Shown: in pieces, positions 55,542 through 64,000 of the stretch
Layout of the letters: every line of letters starts with the position of its first letter
Numbering within the stretch: the first letter of the stretch is position 1
Assembly (NCBI RefSeq): GCF_000685215.1
Contig: NZ_ARYJ01000007.1
Span: 1 to 64,000, forward strand
DNA: 64,000 bases
Origin: Hyphomonas jannaschiana VP2
GTDB lineage: Bacteria > Pseudomonadota > Alphaproteobacteria > Caulobacterales > Hyphomonadaceae
Direction: 5' to 3'
Position numbers and translations under genes: made by a program
The notes under the pieces: generated by a model
What the model saw: the letters and a program-made list of their open reading frames with translations, nothing else
Told to the model about the DNA's origin: nothing
Database searches by the model: none

Positions 55542-55709
55542 TTACTTGATTTTGCCTTCTTTGAACTCGACGTGCTTCTTGGCAATCGGATCATACTTCC
55601 GCTTGACCATTTTCTCGGTCATGTTGCGCGGGTTCTTCTTGGTCACATAGAAGAAGCCGGTGTCAGCCGTCGAGTTGAGGCGGATCTTGATGGTGGCGGG
55701 TTTTGCCAT
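55542..55709 (-). CDS. rpmG: 50S ribosomal protein L33
   Basis: A 55-residue protein. On the minus strand it reads [20 protein letters not shown], followed by [20 protein letters not shown] and ending [10 protein letters not shown]. It is the standard L33 sequence of the cysteine-free type, which needs no zinc. The protein binds near the E site of the large subunit. It lies between a Nudix hydrolase gene (upstream on the minus strand, 87 bases away) and the convergent transporter gene, followed by a strong terminator. The gene is below usual length cut-offs and easily missed. Confidence 0.97.
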   Translation of the reverse strand: MAKPATIKIRLNSTADTGFFYVTKKNPRNMTEKMVKRKYDPIAKKHVEFKEGKIK

Positions 55710-55796
55710 GGCGCGGGCTCGCTTGTGCTAGCGTCTGAAATCGGAAAGCGGCTTAATGGCGGGGTGCGCGGGCGAAGTCAAGCACCCGTTACCGTT

Positions 55797-56597
55797 CTAG
55801 AGCCGCTCTGTGCTGTGGCCGGAACGCGTCCAGCGCAGGAAGGGCGGTCCTTCCTTGTAATCCTTCGCTTTCAGGCGCGCTTCGATCTCGTCCAGCATGA
55901 AGCGCGTCACGCTCGGCAGGTCGAGGTCGTGGGCGTCTTTCAGCGTTACCCATTGCAGGTCTGACAGTTCGGCACCGTCGACGGGCGGGCGCTCATCGAT
56001 CAGGGCTTCTTCGGCGTCGGCCATGAAGAAGCGCGCATCGAAGCGGCGTGGCCGGTAAGGCGGCGTGACCGCCCGGCCGATAAAGGTGAGCGGCGAGAGG
56101 TGCGGGGCGGCATCCAGCTCGTGGAAGCGGTCCCAGCCCTTTGGGGCAGAGGCCGGCATTTCGGCCGGCCGGGCAACCAAAAGCCCTGTTTCTTCAAAGG
56201 TTTCCCGGATGGCCGTCAAGGCAAATGCCCGTGGCTGGCGCCTCGCGCTGATCCGTAGTTTCGCTTCAACATCAGGCCTCAGCTCGCACCAGGACACGGC
56301 CCGGCCGTCGTCCGGGTCCACGCGGCCGCCGGGGAAGACGTATTTGTCCGGCATGAAGACATGGCCGCCGGAGCGTTTGCCCATCAGGACGCGCGGTTTC
56401 TCGGCGTCACGGCGAATCAGAATCAGCGTGGCAGCATCTTTCGGGCGTGGCGATTTCTGGTCTTTGATGATGACTTCGTCGTCGCTTTCCTTGTCGAAGG
56501 CGGACTTGATCATGACCATACCGGACTTACCGGTGCTTTCAGCTGACGCCGGCGTGCCACGTTCGGTCTTTTTGGCAGATGAGGTGGCGCGGCTCAT
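55797..56597 (-). CDS. Nudix hydrolase
   Basis: A 266-residue Nudix-fold hydrolase. The box is split: KYVFPGGRVDPDDGRA near residue 85 is followed by an insert of about 25 residues before AIRETFEETGLLV, with the catalytic REXXEE glutamates. A similar insertion is known in the NUDT7/NUDT19 type, which hydrolyse coenzyme A derivatives, so a CoA-related role is possible. The first 30 residues (Ser, Thr, Lys-rich) look like a flexible tail. ATG 56597 overlaps the rnr stop by four bases; the internal Met27 is an alternative start. Confidence 0.88.
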   Translation of the reverse strand: MSRATSSAKKTERGTPASAESTGKSGMVMIKSAFDKESDDEVIIKDQKSPRPKDAATLILIRRDAEKPRVLMGKRSGGHVFMPDKYVFPGGRVDPDDGRAVSWCELRPDVEAKLRISARRQPRAFALTAIRETFEETGLLVARPAEMPASAPKGWDRFHELDAAPHLSPLTFIGRAVTPPYRPRRFDARFFMADAEEALIDERPPVDGAELSDLQWVTLKDAHDLDLPSVTRFMLDEIEARLKAKDYKEGPPFLRWTRSGHSTERL

Positions 56598-58873
56598 TTC
56601 CGGCTTCTCCGTTTATGCTTCGGAAGCGTCTTCTTGTTGAATTTGGGCTTGCCGCGCCGTGGAGGTCCACCCCTGCCGCGAGGGGAACGTCCGCCGGCGT
56701 CTGCCGCCTTGCGTGCCTCGGCCCGGCCTTTCGGGGCAGGCTGGGGCTCTGACAGCATTTCCAGCAGGAGGCCGCCCTGAAGCGGTGTGACCTCTTTCAG
56801 GCGCACCCGCACGGTCTGGCCCATGGAATAGGTTTTGCCGCTGCCGCGCGCGTAGATTTCCATCGCGGCCTGGTCGAGCATCCAATAGTCATCCGAGATG
56901 GACGAGATCGGCACGAAGCCGTCCGCGCCGGAGCCTGCCAGGGCGACGAACAGGCCAGCCCCGGTGACACCCATGATGCGGCCTTCGAATTCCGCACCGA
57001 CCCGGTCGGCCAGGAAGATGGCGAGGTAGCGGTCCGTGGCTTCGCGCTCAGCCGCCATGGAGCGGCGTTCAGTCGTCGTGATGTGTTCGGCAATCTCTTC
57101 CAGCCGCGCGGCGCTCTGGTCGCTCAGCCCGTCCGGGCCGAGCTTCAGCGCGCGGATCAGGGCGCGGTGGACGATCAGGTCGGCATAGCGCCGGATGGGT
57201 GAGGTGAAGTGCGCATATTTCGCCAGGTTCAGGCCGAAATGGCCGAGATTCTCTTCCGAATAGATTGCCTGCGCCTGAGAGCGCAGCACCATCTGGGTGA
57301 CCATCTCGTCATAGACGCCGCCGCGGATGTCTTCGAGCAGCTTGTTGAATTTGTGCGTCTGCGGGCGCTCACCGATATGCCATTTGATGTCGATGGTCTG
57401 CAGGAACTCCGCAAAGGCGGCGATCTTGGCATCCGTCGGCACATCGTGGACGCGGTAGACCAGCGGGCTGTTCGCCTTTTCCAGTGACTCGGCGGCCGCC
57501 ACGTTCGCCTGGATCATGAACTCCTCGATCAGGCGGTGGGCCTCCAGCCGCTCCTTGGCGATGATACCCTGGATCTCGCCGTTCTCATCGAACACGATCC
57601 GGCGTTCCGGCAGGTCGAGATCCAGCGGGCTGCGCTTGTCGCGCGCCTTGGACAGGGCCGCATAAGCGCCCCAGAGCGGCTTCAGAACGCTGTCCAGCAA
57701 TTCCCCGGCCTTGCCGCCCGGCTTGCCGTCAATGGCTGCCTGAGCCTCCTCATAGGAGAGCTTGGCGGCGGACTTCATCATGCCACGGATGAAGCGGTGG
57801 GACCGTTTGGTGCCGGACTTGTCGAAGACCATTTCCACCGCCATGCAGCGGCGCAGTTCCCCTTCGCGCAGGGAGCACTCATCCGCCGACAGCTCAAACG
57901 GCAGCATGGGCACGACGCGGTCCGGGAAATAGGTTGAGTTACCGCGCTTCAGGGCTTCCTTGTCGAGCGCCGAGCCTTCGGTGACGTAAGCCGCCACGTC
58001 CGCAATGGCGACGATCACGCGCCAGCCATCCTTCAGTTCTTCGGCCCAGACGGCATCGTCATGGTCGCGGGCATCGTGCGGGTCGATCGTGATCAGCTGG
58101 ACAGCTGTCAGGTCTTCGCGTTCGGCCGCGGCAGGGTGCGGATCGCGCGCCTGTTCCAGCGCGGCCTCCGGAAACTCGGTCGGAATATCGTGCGCGTGGA
58201 TGGCCAGCAGGCTGGCCGAGCGCGGATCGGTGATGTGGCCGATGACTTCCGTCACGATGCCATAGGCCGGGCCATACTGGCGGCGGCCGACAGGCTTCGG
58301 CTCGGCAATGACAAGATCGCCTTCCTCCGCGCCATTGCGGTCGGCTTCCTGAATGACGAATTCGCGCTTCTCCTTGCGGGAGGAGGGAACGACCTTCCCG
58401 CCGCGCGTGGTCTGGCTGTAGAGGCCGACCAGCTTGTCGGACAGGCGTTTCTCGAACACGGTGATGGCGCGCGCCAGCCATTCGCCATCGCGCTCTGAGA
58501 TCTTGCAGAGGGCGCGATCACCCACGGCGGGGGCCTTGGCTTTCGGCTTTCCGGACGGGCCTGCATAGCGGATCTCCGGTCCGAACAGGCCATTGTCGCC
58601 GACGGACTTGCCGATCAGCTCGCCATCGTCATCGAGATGGGTGAATTCAACAACACCGGTGGGCGGCGGCCGGTCAGCCTGCGCCCAGGCGCGTTTGCCG
58701 GTGCGCTCCAGCGTGCCGTCGGCCTCCATTTCCTTCAGGATTTCACGCAGGGTCGCGCGTTCCTTGCCTTTCAGCTTCAGGCCGCGGGCGATTTCCTGCT
58801 TGGTGGTGGCGCTGGGGTTCTCGCGAAGAAAGTCCAGAACAGTCTGGCGGTCAGGGAATGTCATGACCGCCAT
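56594..58873 (-). CDS. rnr: Ribonuclease R
   Basis: A 759-residue processive 3'-5' exoribonuclease that degrades structured RNA. An N-terminal winged helix (FLRENPSATTKQEIARGLKL) is followed by cold-shock domains and the RNB catalytic domain. Its acidic site is DPHDARDHDDAVW near residue 264. NVAAAESLEKANSPLVYRVH and HFTSPIRRYADLIVHRAL are conserved. The S1 domain lies at about 640-725. The basic tail (KPKFNKKTLPKHKRRSRK) is typical of RNase R. It follows topA by 40 bases and overlaps the Nudix gene. Confidence 0.96.
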   Translation of the reverse strand: MAVMTFPDRQTVLDFLRENPSATTKQEIARGLKLKGKERATLREILKEMEADGTLERTGKRAWAQADRPPPTGVVEFTHLDDDGELIGKSVGDNGLFGPEIRYAGPSGKPKAKAPAVGDRALCKISERDGEWLARAITVFEKRLSDKLVGLYSQTTRGGKVVPSSRKEKREFVIQEADRNGAEEGDLVIAEPKPVGRRQYGPAYGIVTEVIGHITDPRSASLLAIHAHDIPTEFPEAALEQARDPHPAAAEREDLTAVQLITIDPHDARDHDDAVWAEELKDGWRVIVAIADVAAYVTEGSALDKEALKRGNSTYFPDRVVPMLPFELSADECSLREGELRRCMAVEMVFDKSGTKRSHRFIRGMMKSAAKLSYEEAQAAIDGKPGGKAGELLDSVLKPLWGAYAALSKARDKRSPLDLDLPERRIVFDENGEIQGIIAKERLEAHRLIEEFMIQANVAAAESLEKANSPLVYRVHDVPTDAKIAAFAEFLQTIDIKWHIGERPQTHKFNKLLEDIRGGVYDEMVTQMVLRSQAQAIYSEENLGHFGLNLAKYAHFTSPIRRYADLIVHRALIRALKLGPDGLSDQSAARLEEIAEHITTTERRSMAAEREATDRYLAIFLADRVGAEFEGRIMGVTGAGLFVALAGSGADGFVPISSISDDYWMLDQAAMEIYARGSGKTYSMGQTVRVRLKEVTPLQGGLLLEMLSEPQPAPKGRAEARKAADAGGRSPRGRGGPPRRGKPKFNKKTLPKHKRRSRK

Positions 58874-58913
58874 ATAGGGCGAATCGCGCCGGATTGCGCG
58901 TGTGATTTACGGT

Positions 58914-61481
58914 TCAGGTCTTTTTGGCCGGGGCCTTCTTCTTCGCAGGCGCCTTTTTCTTGGCAGCGGGTTTCTTCGCCGTGGCTTTCTTATTGCCGCC
59001 CTTGGCCGCCTTGGCGTTGATCAGCTCGATGGCCTGTTCCAGCGTTACGGCGTCCGGCGTCATATCCTTCGGCAGGGTGGCGTTGGTTTTCTCGTGCTTC
59101 ACATAAGGGCCATAGCGGCCTTCATAGACCTCGATCGCGCCGCCATCCGGGTGGTCGCCCAGCGTCTTCAGCGGCGTTGCGCCGCCGCGCTTGGAGCCGC
59201 GCGCCTTCTTGTCCTCGATCAGCGCGACGGCGCGGTTGAGGCCGATATTGAAGACGTCCGCCGGGTCTTTCAGGTTGGCATAGGTCTTGTGATGCTGAAC
59301 GTACGGTCCGAAGCGGCCGAAGTTCGCATAGATCATTTCGCCATCTTCCGGGTGCGGACCGACTTCGCGCGGCAGGGACAGGAGTTCAACCGCGCGTTCC
59401 AGCGTCAGGGTCTGCGGCGTGTCGTTTTTGGTCAGCGAGGAGCGTTTCGGCTTCTCTCCATTGGCCATCTCGACATAAGGCCCAAACCGCCCGGTCTTCA
59501 GCCAGATGGTTTCGCCCGTTTCCGGGTGTACGCCCAGCTCGTTCCCGTCCGGATCGATAAAGCCGGCTTCCTCGCCATCGGAGGAGAACTGGCGGGTGTA
59601 TTTGCAGTCCGGGTGGCGCGAGCATCCGACGAAGGCGCCGAACCGGCCAACCTTGATGGATAGCTCACCTTCCTTGCAGAGCGGGCAGAGGCGCGGCTGC
59701 TCGATGACATTGCCTTCGGCGTCGTGGTCCGGGAAGACGTGTGCCGCGAGCGCTTCATTGAGCGCGTCGAGCACTTCACTGACGCGCAGGTCTTTCGTCT
59801 GGCCGATGTCGTCAGCGAACTGTTTCCAGAACTCGTGCAGGAAGGCTTTCCAGTCGAGCTTGCCGTCGGAAATGATGTCCAGCTTTTCTTCAAGGCCTGC
59901 GGTGAAGTCGTATTCGACATAGCGCTGGAAGAAGTTTTCGAGGAAGGCCGTCACAAGCCGGCCCTTGTCTTCGGGGATCAGTGCCTTGTTTTCGAGGCGG
60001 ACATAGCCGCGATCTTCCAGGGTCGACAGCGTGGAGGCGTAGGTCGACGGACGCCCAATGCCCAGTTCTTCGAGACGCTTGACGAGCGAGGCTTCGGTGT
60101 AGCGCGGGGGCGGCGTGGTGAAGTGCTGGGTGGCGTCGGCTTTCAGAAGGTCCGCATGCTCACCTTCCGACATTTTGGGAAGACGGTTCTCGGAGTCGTC
60201 ATCATCGTCGCCGGCATCGTGGCCTTCGGTGTAGAGCTTGATGAAGCCGTCAAACACCAGAACCTGGCCGCTGGCCCGCAGTTGGGCCCGCTTGTCCTTG
60301 GACAGCATGTCGATCGTGGTGCGCTCGAAAATGGCCGCTTCCATCTGGGAGGCGACAGCCCGGCGCCAGACCAGCGTATAGAGTTTCCGCAGATCGTCGT
60401 CGCCATTGTACTGTTCCGGGCGCAGATCGAAATCGGTCGGGCGGATGGCTTCGTGCGCTTCCTGGGCGTTCTTGGCCTTGGAAGAATAGTAACGCGTCTT
60501 TTCCGGCAGGTAGCGAGCGCCATAGTTCGACTGGATCATCGAACGGGCGGCGACATAGGCCTCTTCGGCCATGTTGACGCCGTCGGTCCGCATATAGGTG
60601 ATGCGGCCTTCCTCGTAGAGCTTCTGCGCGGCCTGCATGGTGCGCTTGGCGGTGAAGCCCAGCTTGCGGGAGGCTTCCTGCTGCAGCGTTGAAGTGATGA
60701 AGGGCGGGGCGGGGTTCCGCTTGACCGGCTTGGCTTCAACCGAGCTGACGGAATAACCGCCGACGCGGACCGCTTCGAGCGCCTTGTCGGCCTCGCCCTT
60801 GTCGCCCAGCGTGAACTTTTTCAGCGTCTTGCCGTCCAGCGCGTGGAGGCGGGCCTGGAAGTCCGTCCCGTCCGGGGCGCGCAGGTCAGCCGCAACGGAC
60901 CAGTATTCCTGCGGCTTGAACATCTCGATCTCGTTCTCACGGTCGCAGACGATGCGCAGGGCAACCGACTGCACGCGGCCGGCCGAGCGGGAGCCCGGAA
61001 GCTTGCGCCAGAGAACGGGGGAGAGGTTGAAGCCGACCAGATAGTCCAGCGCCCGGCGGGCGAGGTAGGCATCCACCAGTTCGGCATCGATCTGGCGCGG
61101 CTGTTCCATCGCCTTGGTGACCGCGCTCTTGGTGATGGCGTTGAACACGACGCGTTCGACGGCGACATCCTTTTTGAGCGCCCGGCGCTTCTTCAGCGCC
61201 TCGATCAGGTGCCAGGAAATGGCTTCCCCTTCGCGATCCGGGTCGGTTGCGAGGACAAGCGTGTCGGCTTCTTTCAGCGCATTGGCGATGTCGGAGATGC
61301 GCTTGGAAGACTTCGAGTCCGCTTCCCAGACCATTTCGAAATCATTGTCAGGATCGACCGAGCCATTCTTCGAGGGGAGGTCCCGGATATGGCCGTAGGA
61401 GGCCAGGACTTTGTAGTCCTTGCCCAGATATTTGTTGATCGTTTTGGCCTTCGCGGGCGACTCGACGACGACAAGTTTCAT
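58914..61481 (-). CDS. topA: DNA topoisomerase I
   Basis: An 855-residue type IA topoisomerase that relaxes negative supercoils. The Toprim domain has LVVVESPAKAKTINKYLG at the start and LVLATDPDREGEAISWHL near 115. The active-site Tyr296 is in GRITYMRTDGVNM. A single four-cysteine zinc finger (CPLCKEGELSI, then GCSRHPDCKYT) is near 600. Three Gly/Phe-rich repeats follow (GRFGPYV, GRFGPYV, GRYGPYV). The tail is Lys/Ala-rich (PAKKK repeated). GAGGTA upstream supports ATG 61481. It is the first gene of topA-rnr-Nudix. Confidence 0.97.
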   Translation of the reverse strand: MKLVVVESPAKAKTINKYLGKDYKVLASYGHIRDLPSKNGSVDPDNDFEMVWEADSKSSKRISDIANALKEADTLVLATDPDREGEAISWHLIEALKKRRALKKDVAVERVVFNAITKSAVTKAMEQPRQIDAELVDAYLARRALDYLVGFNLSPVLWRKLPGSRSAGRVQSVALRIVCDRENEIEMFKPQEYWSVAADLRAPDGTDFQARLHALDGKTLKKFTLGDKGEADKALEAVRVGGYSVSSVEAKPVKRNPAPPFITSTLQQEASRKLGFTAKRTMQAAQKLYEEGRITYMRTDGVNMAEEAYVAARSMIQSNYGARYLPEKTRYYSSKAKNAQEAHEAIRPTDFDLRPEQYNGDDDLRKLYTLVWRRAVASQMEAAIFERTTIDMLSKDKRAQLRASGQVLVFDGFIKLYTEGHDAGDDDDDSENRLPKMSEGEHADLLKADATQHFTTPPPRYTEASLVKRLEELGIGRPSTYASTLSTLEDRGYVRLENKALIPEDKGRLVTAFLENFFQRYVEYDFTAGLEEKLDIISDGKLDWKAFLHEFWKQFADDIGQTKDLRVSEVLDALNEALAAHVFPDHDAEGNVIEQPRLCPLCKEGELSIKVGRFGAFVGCSRHPDCKYTRQFSSDGEEAGFIDPDGNELGVHPETGETIWLKTGRFGPYVEMANGEKPKRSSLTKNDTPQTLTLERAVELLSLPREVGPHPEDGEMIYANFGRFGPYVQHHKTYANLKDPADVFNIGLNRAVALIEDKKARGSKRGGATPLKTLGDHPDGGAIEVYEGRYGPYVKHEKTNATLPKDMTPDAVTLEQAIELINAKAAKGGNKKATAKKPAAKKKAPAKKKAPAKKT

Positions 61482-61549
61482 TCGGGATACCTCTTCAAGG
61501 GCGCGAGTGATGGCCGCGTCGATGAGCCAATGTCAAGGCTGGATGCGTG

Positions 61550-62671
61550 TCAGCCGTCTTCGCGATAGGCGATGTAACCCAGCGTGCAGAACAGCACAAA
61601 AAGCGGCGGACTCCAGGCGGCAACAATAGGTGGCGCGGCACCTGTGGCCCCCAGGCTGGTTGAGAATTGCGTGAAGAAATAGAGCCCGACTGCCGCCAGT
61701 GCGCCTATGGCCAGCAGCTGCGATGTGCCCCCCATCCGCTGCAGTCTGAGGCACACAACAGCCCCGATCAGTGCCATGGCAACGAACAGGGCGGGCGTTG
61801 CCATCAGGGCATGCCAGCGCATGCGATAACGCGACGCGTCGAGGCCGGCGGCCTGTGTCTGACGGATGAAGCGGGGCAGGCGCCAGAAGCCGATTGTGTT
61901 CGGAGAGGCGAATTTGTCGAACAGCGTCACGGCATCGAGCGGCGACGGGATGGCCAGGTTCGCTTTGCGCTCCGGCGGCTGGTTCGGAATGTTTTCGATG
62001 ACGTTTTCAAGCTGCCAGAAACCGTCCTGCAGGGTCGCCCGGTCGGCATCGATACGGCGGGCGAAGGCGAAATCGCTGGTCGGCTGGCTGCCGGAATAGA
62101 GGCGTTCTTCCTCGATCATCTTCACGTTCCGCAGCACGACGCCGCCCTGATCGACATGCTGGGCATGGATCACGATCTGGCTGGTATCGTCGCCCTGGCG
62201 CAGCCAGACGCCGGAATCGGACACGGCCATCGCCATGCGGCCCTTGTTCAGGATCTGGGCGCGGGTGACTTCGAAGGTTTCGGTCAGGCGGGCTGAAATC
62301 GGATTGAGAAGCGTCGTCGTGGCGATGCCCACAATCAGGCCCAGCACGATGACCGGCGTCAGGAACCGCCAGGCGGAAATTCCGCTTGCCCGGATGATGG
62401 AGAGTTCTGACCGCCGGTTGAGCCGGGTGAACGCCATCATCGAGGCGACAAGCAGGGCGAAAGGCAGGGTCTGCTCCATGATCTGCGGCAGCTTCAGGAG
62501 CGACAGCTGCAGTGCGCCAAACAGGCTGAGGCTGACATCGCTGCCCACCGTCCGCAGCTGCTCCACCACGTCGATCATCAGGATCGCGATCAGCAGGATG
62601 CCGAGCACCAGCGCGAGGCCCGACAGGCATTCACGCAGGATGTAGAACTGGATGCGGGAACCGAAAGGCAT
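61550..62671 (-). CDS. lptG: LPS export ABC permease LptG
   Basis: A 373-residue inner-membrane permease of the LptB2FG transporter. The N-terminal helix is preceded by FYILRECLSGLALVLG. The cytoplasmic/periplasmic loop region has LRTVGSDVSLSLFGALQLSL, then MEQTLPFALLVASMMAFTRL with NRRSELSIIRASGISAWRFL (given in two parts, about 75-110). The periplasmic jellyroll spans about 130-260. Three helices end the protein. All are typical of the YjgP/YjgQ family. lptF precedes it with one base of overlap. lptD, often next in alphaproteobacteria, lies 25 kb away here. Confidence 0.95.
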   Translation of the reverse strand: MPFGSRIQFYILRECLSGLALVLGILLIAILMIDVVEQLRTVGSDVSLSLFGALQLSLLKLPQIMEQTLPFALLVASMMAFTRLNRRSELSIIRASGISAWRFLTPVIVLGLIVGIATTTLLNPISARLTETFEVTRAQILNKGRMAMAVSDSGVWLRQGDDTSQIVIHAQHVDQGGVVLRNVKMIEEERLYSGSQPTSDFAFARRIDADRATLQDGFWQLENVIENIPNQPPERKANLAIPSPLDAVTLFDKFASPNTIGFWRLPRFIRQTQAAGLDASRYRMRWHALMATPALFVAMALIGAVVCLRLQRMGGTSQLLAIGALAAVGLYFFTQFSTSLGATGAAPPIVAAWSPPLFVLFCTLGYIAYREDG

Positions 62672-63813
62672 CAGGCGCTCGCACCTCCTGTGCCGCGGAA
62701 GAGGTCAATATTCGGCCGCTCGATCCGGCCCAGATGGCGCCCGCGGGAGAAATAGGCATAGCTCAGGCCCGCGATTGTGCAGAGCGGCAGGATCCATTGC
62801 AGGGCGTTCATGGCCGGGTCGTCCGCGGCAGCCGATTGTGCCGTCAGCTGGATAATCAGCACGGTAATCGCCGCGGCAGAAGATATGGCGATCCGTTTGC
62901 CGTAGCCTTTCCGGCTGAAATCCCCACCCAGCACGGCGATGATCGCAATCAGCGCCATGACGATATTCAGCAGGGGCGAGGTCAGGCGCGTGTTGGCTTC
63001 TGCCAGCAGGGCGTCGGCATCCCTCAGTTCGAAATAATTGGTCCGGTCGACGAAGAAGAGCTCGTGCAGGAATTTGTCCGACGCCTTCAGGGCCAGATCG
63101 GAATCCTCCTTCATGTATTCGCTGAGATCGAAGGGATACTGGGCGAATTCCAGGATGGAGAGCTGTTTGTTTTCGTCCAGCTGCATGCTGAGCGCATCCC
63201 GCAGCAGTAGTGTCGGTTTGCCATCGACTTCGACGAGGGCCGCGCTGCGGGCGAGAATATCGGTTGGGTTGGCCTCGTCGGTCATGTCGGAAATGAGCAC
63301 GCCGCGAAGCTCGCCGCCGATCTGTTCTCGGGCATAGAAGGTGAGGCGTTCGTCATTCGTGGTGAACTGGCCTGGCCGGATCAGCGCGGCCGCAAGGTCT
63401 GCGCGGGCGATGGCGACGGTCTCCCGCATAGCGCGCTGGGCCAGCGGCTGGACCCAGAGGTTCACGCCCAGATGCGCGATGGCGCAGATCACTGCCAGCC
63501 GCATGATCGGCGACGCGATCTGCCAGCGCGTCATGCCGGCCGCCTGCGCCACGACGATCTCGCTGTCCTTGTGAATACGGTTAAGGGACCAGACTCCGGC
63601 CACAAACAGGGCCAGCGGGGTCAGGAGCGCGATGATCTGGGGCGAGCCCAGCATCACGATGTAGAAATAGGTCAGCGCCGACTGGCGGTTTTCGAGGATC
63701 AGGTCGGTCCGCGACAGGCCCTGCGCCAGAAGTGCAAGCAAAGCGAGACCACCCACGATGATCACGACCGCCCGCAGGACTTCATAAAACAGGTACGACT
63801 GCACTTTCGTCAT
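62671..63813 (-). CDS. lptF: LPS export ABC permease LptF
   Basis: A 380-residue partner of LptG in the LptB2FG transporter. It begins KVQSYLFYEVLRAVVIIVGG, the first helix of the YjgP/YjgQ family. LTPLALFVAGVWSLNRIHKD is followed by SEIVVAQAAGMTRWQIASPI, the family signature near residue 85. A periplasmic jellyroll domain covers about 135-260, and three helices lie at the end. It is divergent from the pepA-like gene, and its upstream region of 120 bases must hold both promoters. It overlaps lptG by one base. Confidence 0.95.
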   Translation of the reverse strand: MTKVQSYLFYEVLRAVVIIVGGLALLALLAQGLSRTDLILENRQSALTYFYIVMLGSPQIIALLTPLALFVAGVWSLNRIHKDSEIVVAQAAGMTRWQIASPIMRLAVICAIAHLGVNLWVQPLAQRAMRETVAIARADLAAALIRPGQFTTNDERLTFYAREQIGGELRGVLISDMTDEANPTDILARSAALVEVDGKPTLLLRDALSMQLDENKQLSILEFAQYPFDLSEYMKEDSDLALKASDKFLHELFFVDRTNYFELRDADALLAEANTRLTSPLLNIVMALIAIIAVLGGDFSRKGYGKRIAISSAAAITVLIIQLTAQSAAADDPAMNALQWILPLCTIAGLSYAYFSRGRHLGRIERPNIDLFRGTGGASA

Positions 63814-63934
63814 CGAGTGTCACGTGCCGGGAAATAAAGCAGAAACTGGCAGCTGGCGGGCATATTTTCCCTGCCTAACGAGTTGCGCTGCGCGCGTCGA
63901 TGCTTAGTTTCCGTCTCAAACGGAGATTCCTCAC

Positions 63935-64000
63935 ATGAAAATCACCTTCACCGATGCCGCCAAGGCTGACGTTTTTGCTTTTATTGTCGACGAAGCGGGA
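63935..64000 (+). CDS. Partial leucyl aminopeptidase-like gene, cut by the right edge
   Basis: Only 22 codons are in the window, starting at ATG 63935 with CGGAG ten bases upstream. The sequence MKITFTDAAKADVFAFIVDE matches the start of the N-terminal domain of cytosolic leucyl aminopeptidases (PepA) in alphaproteobacteria. Divergence from lptF supports the call, because pepA is next to lptF in many of these genomes, as I recall. The catalytic domain is outside the window, so the identity rests on position and 22 residues. Confidence 0.6.
   Translation, partial: MKITFTDAAKADVFAFIVDEAG

Noticed and set aside
60784-61568. Plus-strand open frames opposite topA
   Set aside because: Antisense to conserved topA motifs; no support.

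Overview
This 64 kb window is ordinary chromosomal DNA of an alphaproteobacterium. The best guess is a Hyphomonas-like member of the Hyphomonadaceae/Caulobacterales. The evidence is high GC content with tightly packed, often 4-bp-overlapping genes, a divK-pleD cell-cycle pair as in Caulobacter, a cpa/tad pilus locus, a three-gene proton-translocating transhydrogenase, a K+-independent membrane pyrophosphatase, and an alphaproteobacterial pyrB next to a dihydroorotase-like gene. The species is an inference from memory of gene families. I see no phage, insertion sequence, CRISPR array or rRNA.

Layout: 1-2.2 kb holds the cut-off end of an unknown minus-strand gene, a REPIN-like palindromic repeat and an aldehyde dehydrogenase. 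2.2-13.4 kb carries a thioesterase-like gene, tgt, a lipoprotein, tRNA-Lys, a secreted S9 peptidase, folP-folB-folK, pntAA-pntAB-pntB, an SDR and small unknown genes. 13.4-22.6 kb has galU, a threonine dehydratase-like enzyme and a seven-gene cpa/tad cluster (cpaB, cpaC, small lipoprotein, cpaE, cpaF, tadB, tadC). 22.6-31.1 kb has accA, a lipoprotein amidohydrolase, thiL, hppA and katG. 31.1-36.6 kb is the minus-strand string lptD-surA-pdxA-rsmA. 36.7-42.2 kb is ruvX, AEC transporter, pyrB, pyrC-like, plsY, dprA on the minus strand. 42.3-47.8 kb is gatC, gatA and gatB, separated by small membrane and lipoprotein genes of unknown function. 47.8-51 kb is a five-gene minus-strand run (ridA-like, ugpQ-like, FemAB-like acyltransferase, DUF2007-like, HIT). 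51-56 kb has dinB, divK-pleD, an MFS transporter and rpmG. 55.8-64 kb has a Nudix hydrolase, rnr, topA, lptG, lptF and the first codons of a pepA-like gene.

How the genes work together: lptD, lptF and lptG belong to lipopolysaccharide export, and surA serves outer-membrane protein folding. folP/B/K make the pterin part of folate. gatCAB makes Gln-tRNA(Gln) and/or Asn-tRNA(Asn) by transamidation. pntAA/AB/B and hppA couple membrane proton gradients to NADPH and pyrophosphate. divK-pleD and the tad genes fit a polar, dimorphic lifestyle.

The most interesting observations are these. Two gene strings that I remember as contiguous in many alphaproteobacteria (lptF-lptG-lptD-surA and dprA-topA-rnr) are interdigitated here, and both downstream flanks carry a near-identical 14-bp stretch. 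The REPIN-like repeat shows compensatory base changes between its two arms. The tRNA-guanine transglycosylase lacks two of its usual zinc cysteines. The dihydroorotase-like partner of pyrB has lost its metal-binding HxH motif. Near-consensus CtrA and OxyR sites lie upstream of divK and katG. I did not find a clear new multi-gene system.
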